A stretch of DNA of 6,443 bases from UMGS75 sp051872775 (lineage in GTDB: Bacteria; Bacillota_I; Bacilli_A; ML615J-28; CAG-313): positions 1-6,443 of the forward strand of contig JBJEEE010000097.1 of assembly GCA_051872775.1 (NCBI GenBank), in the 5' to 3' direction. Both the position numbers and the translations under genes were made by a program. Every line of letters starts with the position of its first letter. Positions within the stretch are counted from its first letter, which is position 1. Under the pieces are notes generated by a model. The model saw only the letters and a list, made by a program, of their open reading frames with translations. It made no database searches and was not told where the DNA came from. Positions 3,742 to 6,443 of this stretch are shown piece by piece.

Positions 3742-6330
3742 TTAATGTTTCTTTCTTAAAACAATAACTAATAGGGATAAAGCAGAAGTAAGTGCTATCA
3801 CAAGATTTGCATTCTTTTTACAACTACAACCCTTCTTAGTAGGTTCTTCAAGTTTCTCAAATACGGCAGATAAAGTAACATCTTCAGAAGTCTCACCTGA
3901 GATTCTATTTACTATCTCACCATTTAGTTCCCATCCTTTGAAAGTATAGCCATCTTTAGTTGCAGGAAGTAATTCTACTCCTTCACCTTCTACATACTCA
4001 GTAGGATTTGAACTATTATTTTCACCACCATTTAGGTTATAAGTAATAGTGTGTTTAATGATAATCTTTTCAAATACAGCGGTTAAAGTTATATCACTAG
4101 CTATTTCACTAGAAATTTCTTTTACAAATTCTCCATTTAATTTCCAACCTAAGAAATTAAATCCTTCTTTAGTTGGATTATGTAGAGTTATAGTTCCATC
4201 ATTGATACAATATGTACTAGGATTATTACTATCGTTTATACCACCATCAAGTTCATAATTAATATTATATGTATTTAAACTAAAACGAGCATATAATGTG
4301 GTAACTTCTTCAGTAATATCTGATAATTTAGTTATTTGATTACCATCTTCTAAACTATCAAACCAACCTATAAATGAATAACCTGGTTTATAAGCATTGC
4401 CTAATTCTCCTACTAATTCATAGGTATTATAACTAGATTTATTATTTTCATCATTAGTTCCGCCATCTAGAACGTAGTTAATTTGATGTTGTTCATTTAA
4501 GAAAAGTACAACTTTTTTAGTTATCATCTTCGATGGTGTCGACTGAATATTATATTTGTAATTTAATTCAAAAACAGGATTAGTAACTGAACTCTTTGAT
4601 AAAGTAAACGTTGTCTCATTATAGTCATAAATCATTGAAAGCGAACGATCATACTTAATAAAGCACTGCGATAAGGTATTATCAGGGTCGTTAATATTAA
4701 AGTGGAAAATGTATTCATCGTCAGTTTCTTCATAACATAATCCTAAAATATGCGGAACCGTCTTACCGGTAGCAAATTTCAAATCACCACTTAAATCATG
4801 AGTTACTTCATCTTTATAAATAATATCAAAAGTATAATTTAAAGAGTAAGCTGTTTGTTTTGTTAAATTCTCAAACACAAAATTTGTTTCATTCTCTTTG
4901 ACATTAATGATTTGATCACCAATTTGTAGTTTAATATTAGATACAGTATAGTCTTTACTTGGAGTATAAGAAAAACTTGCGGAAGTATCGTTTACTTCAT
5001 TGATAGAAAGAGAAACATCAGGAACTACAACAAGCAAAGCATTTGAATCATTACGTTCATTACCATCAGAAGGAGAGTTAAGAACATCGAAATCTCCATA
5101 CTCATTACGTATAATCATTGTAGTAGAACCACCACCATCAAGATTATAGGCTTCAACACAGCCATAGTTTAATAAAGCAGCTGCCATTTCTGAACTACAC
5201 ATACCATACATATTCTTTTCGAATTGACGTCCATCAACGGTGAAAAGAACAATGGAACCATCAGCCTTAATACCAACACATGTACGTGGATGACGATCTA
5301 AATCTTTTTGGTCGGTTACTTCCCCATTCGCAAGCATTTGAATGCCAGCACCTGTAACATTATCACATTCTGCAAAAGCACCAACTAAGTTTTGTTGAAT
5401 TCTGATTTGGGTTCCCACTTGTAGATAACTAGTAATTTCACTATTTGTAGTTTCAATGGCAAATTGACCAAAACGGAGAGTAACACTATTATTTATAGAG
5501 GAAATATTACCTTTTCCATACACTTGTGTCTTACTAATAGGAAGACATCTTTCTGGTGCAGCAACTACAAATGTATTATTTTCTTTTGTAGTAATAGGAA
5601 CTTCGGTTCTTTCTTTCGTTCCAAGCTCAACATTATCTAACATTACATTATAAGTAAACCATACTCCTAATTCGCCATCTTGAACTTCTTCATTAATTTT
5701 ATCGACAACAAATTCTTTAATAATATTTTCATTTTCATCATAAATAGCAAGCGTTAAAGCGCTAACTTCACAAGGAACACCACCAACAAGTGGGTCATCA
5801 CTTCCATCATTTTTAAATCCGACATTACTAACTGAACCAGATGGACGATATACTTCTCCATTACTAACATGAACACCATTACCTTGATAAGGAAGTGCCA
5901 TCTTAGCATTAATGTCAAAGAAGTCACCATTAACTGCCGCAATTACTTTCCATCCTGGATTATGAATCTCAAAGTTTTCAGCTAAAGTTCTAACGGTTTG
6001 CGTAGTCCATCCATCATTAGTCATATAAGTCCAGTTCACAATTCTGGTTGTTTTTGAACTTTCAACTGTTAAGACATTAACTTGTTGACCTACAAGAGTA
6101 TTCTTAGGACCACAACTATCATAATCGTGTAAGTTACTAGCACTACTTTGCGCAATATCTTTTACGTGTGTTACGCCATAACCTAAATCTTGGGTAATTA
6201 AGTTTTTCTTAACTTCATAGGTCGCACCATCAACTTCAACAACATTACTAGCAGCATTTGGATTTATACCTATAAAACTTAAACAAAAAATAAGTAATAA
6301 AGTACTTAAAGCAAATATAAATTTTTTCAT
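3742..6330 (-). CDS. Secreted/surface phosphodiester glycosidase (NAGPA domain) with InlB B-repeats and a C-terminal anchor
   Basis: An 862-residue exported protein. The signal peptide is at 1-28 (KK, then a hydrophobic core to about 22; cleavage probably near AAS-N). The NAGPA/DUF2233 domain (Pfam NAGPA) spans about 85-437 with its hallmark motifs: VNGDFF (133-138), PRT (348-350), VDGR (365-368) and NLDGGGSTT (396-404). This family includes the mammalian uncovering enzyme that removes GlcNAc from a phosphodiester; bacterial members are thought to act on sugar-phosphodiesters of the envelope or of polysaccharides. Residues 438-522 look like a fibronectin III-type module, and 523-615 a second beta-rich module without a clear match. 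Three InlB B/Flg_new repeats follow (616-826), then GCSC, a hydrophobic helix and RKKH. There is no LPXTG motif. Cys16 in the signal helix is preceded by Phe, so it is not a lipobox. ATG 6330 was chosen because AGGAG lies 8 bases upstream; TTG 6348 would overlap that site. The gene is monocistronic. Likely targets are teichoic-acid-like or host glycan phosphodiesters. Confidence 0.88.
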   Translation of the reverse strand: MKKFIFALSTLLLIFCLSFIGINPNAASNVVEVDGATYEVKKNLITQDLGYGVTHVKDIAQSSASNLHDYDSCGPKNTLVGQQVNVLTVESSKTTRIVNWTYMTNDGWTTQTVRTLAENFEIHNPGWKVIAAVNGDFFDINAKMALPYQGNGVHVSNGEVYRPSGSVSNVGFKNDGSDDPLVGGVPCEVSALTLAIYDENENIIKEFVVDKINEEVQDGELGVWFTYNVMLDNVELGTKERTEVPITTKENNTFVVAAPERCLPISKTQVYGKGNISSINNSVTLRFGQFAIETTNSEITSYLQVGTQIRIQQNLVGAFAECDNVTGAGIQMLANGEVTDQKDLDRHPRTCVGIKADGSIVLFTVDGRQFEKNMYGMCSSEMAAALLNYGCVEAYNLDGGGSTTMIIRNEYGDFDVLNSPSDGNERNDSNALLVVVPDVSLSINEVNDTSASFSYTPSKDYTVSNIKLQIGDQIINVKENETNFVFENLTKQTAYSLNYTFDIIYKDEVTHDLSGDLKFATGKTVPHILGLCYEETDDEYIFHFNINDPDNTLSQCFIKYDRSLSMIYDYNETTFTLSKSSVTNPVFELNYKYNIQSTPSKMITKKVVLFLNEQHQINYVLDGGTNDENNKSSYNTYELVGELGNAYKPGYSFIGWFDSLEDGNQITKLSDITEEVTTLYARFSLNTYNINYELDGGINDSNNPSTYCINDGTITLHNPTKEGFNFLGWKLNGEFVKEISSEIASDITLTAVFEKIIIKHTITYNLNGGENNSSNPTEYVEGEGVELLPATKDGYTFKGWELNGEIVNRISGETSEDVTLSAVFEKLEEPTKKGCSCKKNANLVIALTSALSLLVIVLRKKH
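3745..3831 (-). other. C-terminal Gly-Cys-Ser-Cys + transmembrane helix + basic tail (putative sorting signal)
   Basis: This encodes residues 834-862 of the surface glycosidase: G834-C835-S836-C837, a short KKN spacer, a hydrophobic helix at 841-858 (ANLVIALTSALSLLVIVL) and an RKKH end. This tripartite plan matches the CTERM class of sorting signals. The cysteine-before-helix arrangement recalls MYXO-CTERM rather than LPXTG or rhombosortase GlyGly-CTERM. Two lysines precede it (TKKG). The function is inferred from architecture alone. Confidence 0.6.
3853..4485 (-). repeat. Three tandem InlB B/Flg_new (Listeria-Bacteroides) protein repeats
   Basis: These are intragenic repeats of about 69 residues at protein positions 616-684 (nt 4279-4485), 687-755 (4066-4272) and 759-826 (3853-4056). 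Each has the pattern I-x-Y-x-L-(D/N)-GG ... N, then (K/T)xGYxFxGW, then a TLxAxF end (TLYARF, TLTAVF, TLSAVF). The last two are closest to each other (both have LNGE after the GW and end AVFEK), which suggests a later duplication; the first has the longer GWFDSLEDG form. Such beta-grasp repeats act as stalks or adhesive modules on surface proteins. Confidence 0.88.
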
Positions 6331-6338
6331 TCTAAATT

Positions 6339-6346
6339 CTCCTTTC
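6339..6346 (-). promoter_or_regulatory. Ribosome binding site deciding the surface glycosidase start
   Basis: On the minus strand this reads GAAAGGAG, with AGGAG ending 8 bases before ATG 6330. It places the start at MKKFIF, a normal signal peptide opening, and rules out the upstream TTG at 6348. Confidence 0.85.
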
Positions 6347-6359
6347 AAAATTTAATTAT

Positions 6360-6438
6360 AAATACATATTAATTATATCACAACATTAAAAAAAAACAAG
6401 ATAAAACGTTATTAAAAATAAATACATAAAAATACATA
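6360..6438. repeat. Three direct copies of AAATACATA around the glycosidase promoter
   Basis: Exact 9-base copies lie at 6360-6368, 6420-6428 and 6430-6438. The last two are exactly one helical turn (10 bases) apart and upstream of the -35; the first lies just downstream of the -10. This spacing is what an activator or repressor with repeated half-sites would use, but in DNA this AT-rich, chance is a real alternative. Confidence 0.35.
6372..6399 (-). promoter_or_regulatory. Extended -10 promoter of the surface glycosidase gene
   Basis: On the minus strand a TATAAT (6377-6372) is preceded by TGA, giving an extended -10, with a weak -35 TTGTTT (6399-6394) 16 bases upstream. Transcription would start near 6365, leaving a leader of about 35 bases. 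A second TATAAT at 6360-6355 would start transcription almost at the ribosome binding site and is less likely. Confidence 0.65.
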
Positions 6439-6443
6439 ATTGT

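Noticed and set aside
3742..3900. LPXTG-type sortase motif in the surface protein
   Set aside because: The C-terminus reads LEEPTKKGCSC before the helix; no LPXTG or close variant is present.
4049..4258. Plus-strand open frame opposite the B-repeats
   Set aside because: It is antisense to a strongly supported coding region and has no promoter or ribosome binding site.
5754..5942. Open frame on the minus strand within the glycosidase gene
   Set aside because: It lies fully inside the glycosidase coding sequence in another frame, has a low-complexity Met/Leu/Val composition and no ribosome binding site; it is a shadow.
6268..6300. Lipobox in the signal peptide of the surface protein (Cys16)
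   Set aside because: The residue before the cysteine is Phe and the cysteine is buried in the hydrophobic core, which does not fit signal peptidase II.
6331..6348. TTG start at 6348 for the surface glycosidase
   Set aside because: It overlaps the AGGAG site itself and would put acidic and basic residues ahead of a normal MKKFIF signal peptide.

Overview
The window is very AT-rich DNA with short intergenic gaps, strong AGGAG/AGGTG-type ribosome binding sites, consensus TATAAT -10 boxes and U-tailed hairpin terminators. Tryptophan is encoded by TGG, and all six genes stop at TAA or TAG, so nothing here suggests UGA recoding. Together with a large secreted protein carrying InlB/Flg_new repeats, this points to a low-GC Gram-positive of the Bacilli (an Erysipelotrichia-, RF39- or Acholeplasma-like lineage, possibly gut-associated). 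The taxonomic placement is inference. No RNA gene, CRISPR array, transposase or phage gene was recognised.

Layout. Positions 1-81 hold a perfect 13-bp inverted repeat and a leader. At 82-870 (+) is a classical short-chain dehydrogenase/reductase. At 953-1489 (+) is a small two-helix membrane protein with a cytosolic beta-rich tail, apparently with its own extended -10 promoter and a strong terminator. At 1593-3667 (+) lies a compact three-gene operon: a MarR-family repressor, a DegV/FakB-type fatty-acid-binding protein, and a multi-pass YwaF/TMEM164-like membrane protein. It starts from a consensus sigma-A promoter whose -35 lies inside a perfect 7-2-7 palindrome, and it ends at a bidirectional terminator. 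Convergent to it, at 3742-6330 (-), is an 862-residue secreted protein with a phosphodiester glycosidase (NAGPA/DUF2233) domain, one or two beta-sandwich modules, three InlB B-type repeats, and an unusual Gly-Cys-Ser-Cys + hydrophobic helix + basic tail at the C-terminus.

How the genes may work together. The operon is the most coherent unit. A self-regulating MarR protein (a family that includes FabT, the fatty-acid synthesis repressor) sits with a protein family that carries fatty acids and a membrane family whose eukaryotic member TMEM164 is a cysteine-dependent lipid acyltransferase. I infer a regulated module for fatty-acid capture and acyl transfer to membrane lipids. That combination, and the C-terminal anchoring signal of the glycosidase, are the two parts of the window most likely to be undescribed.
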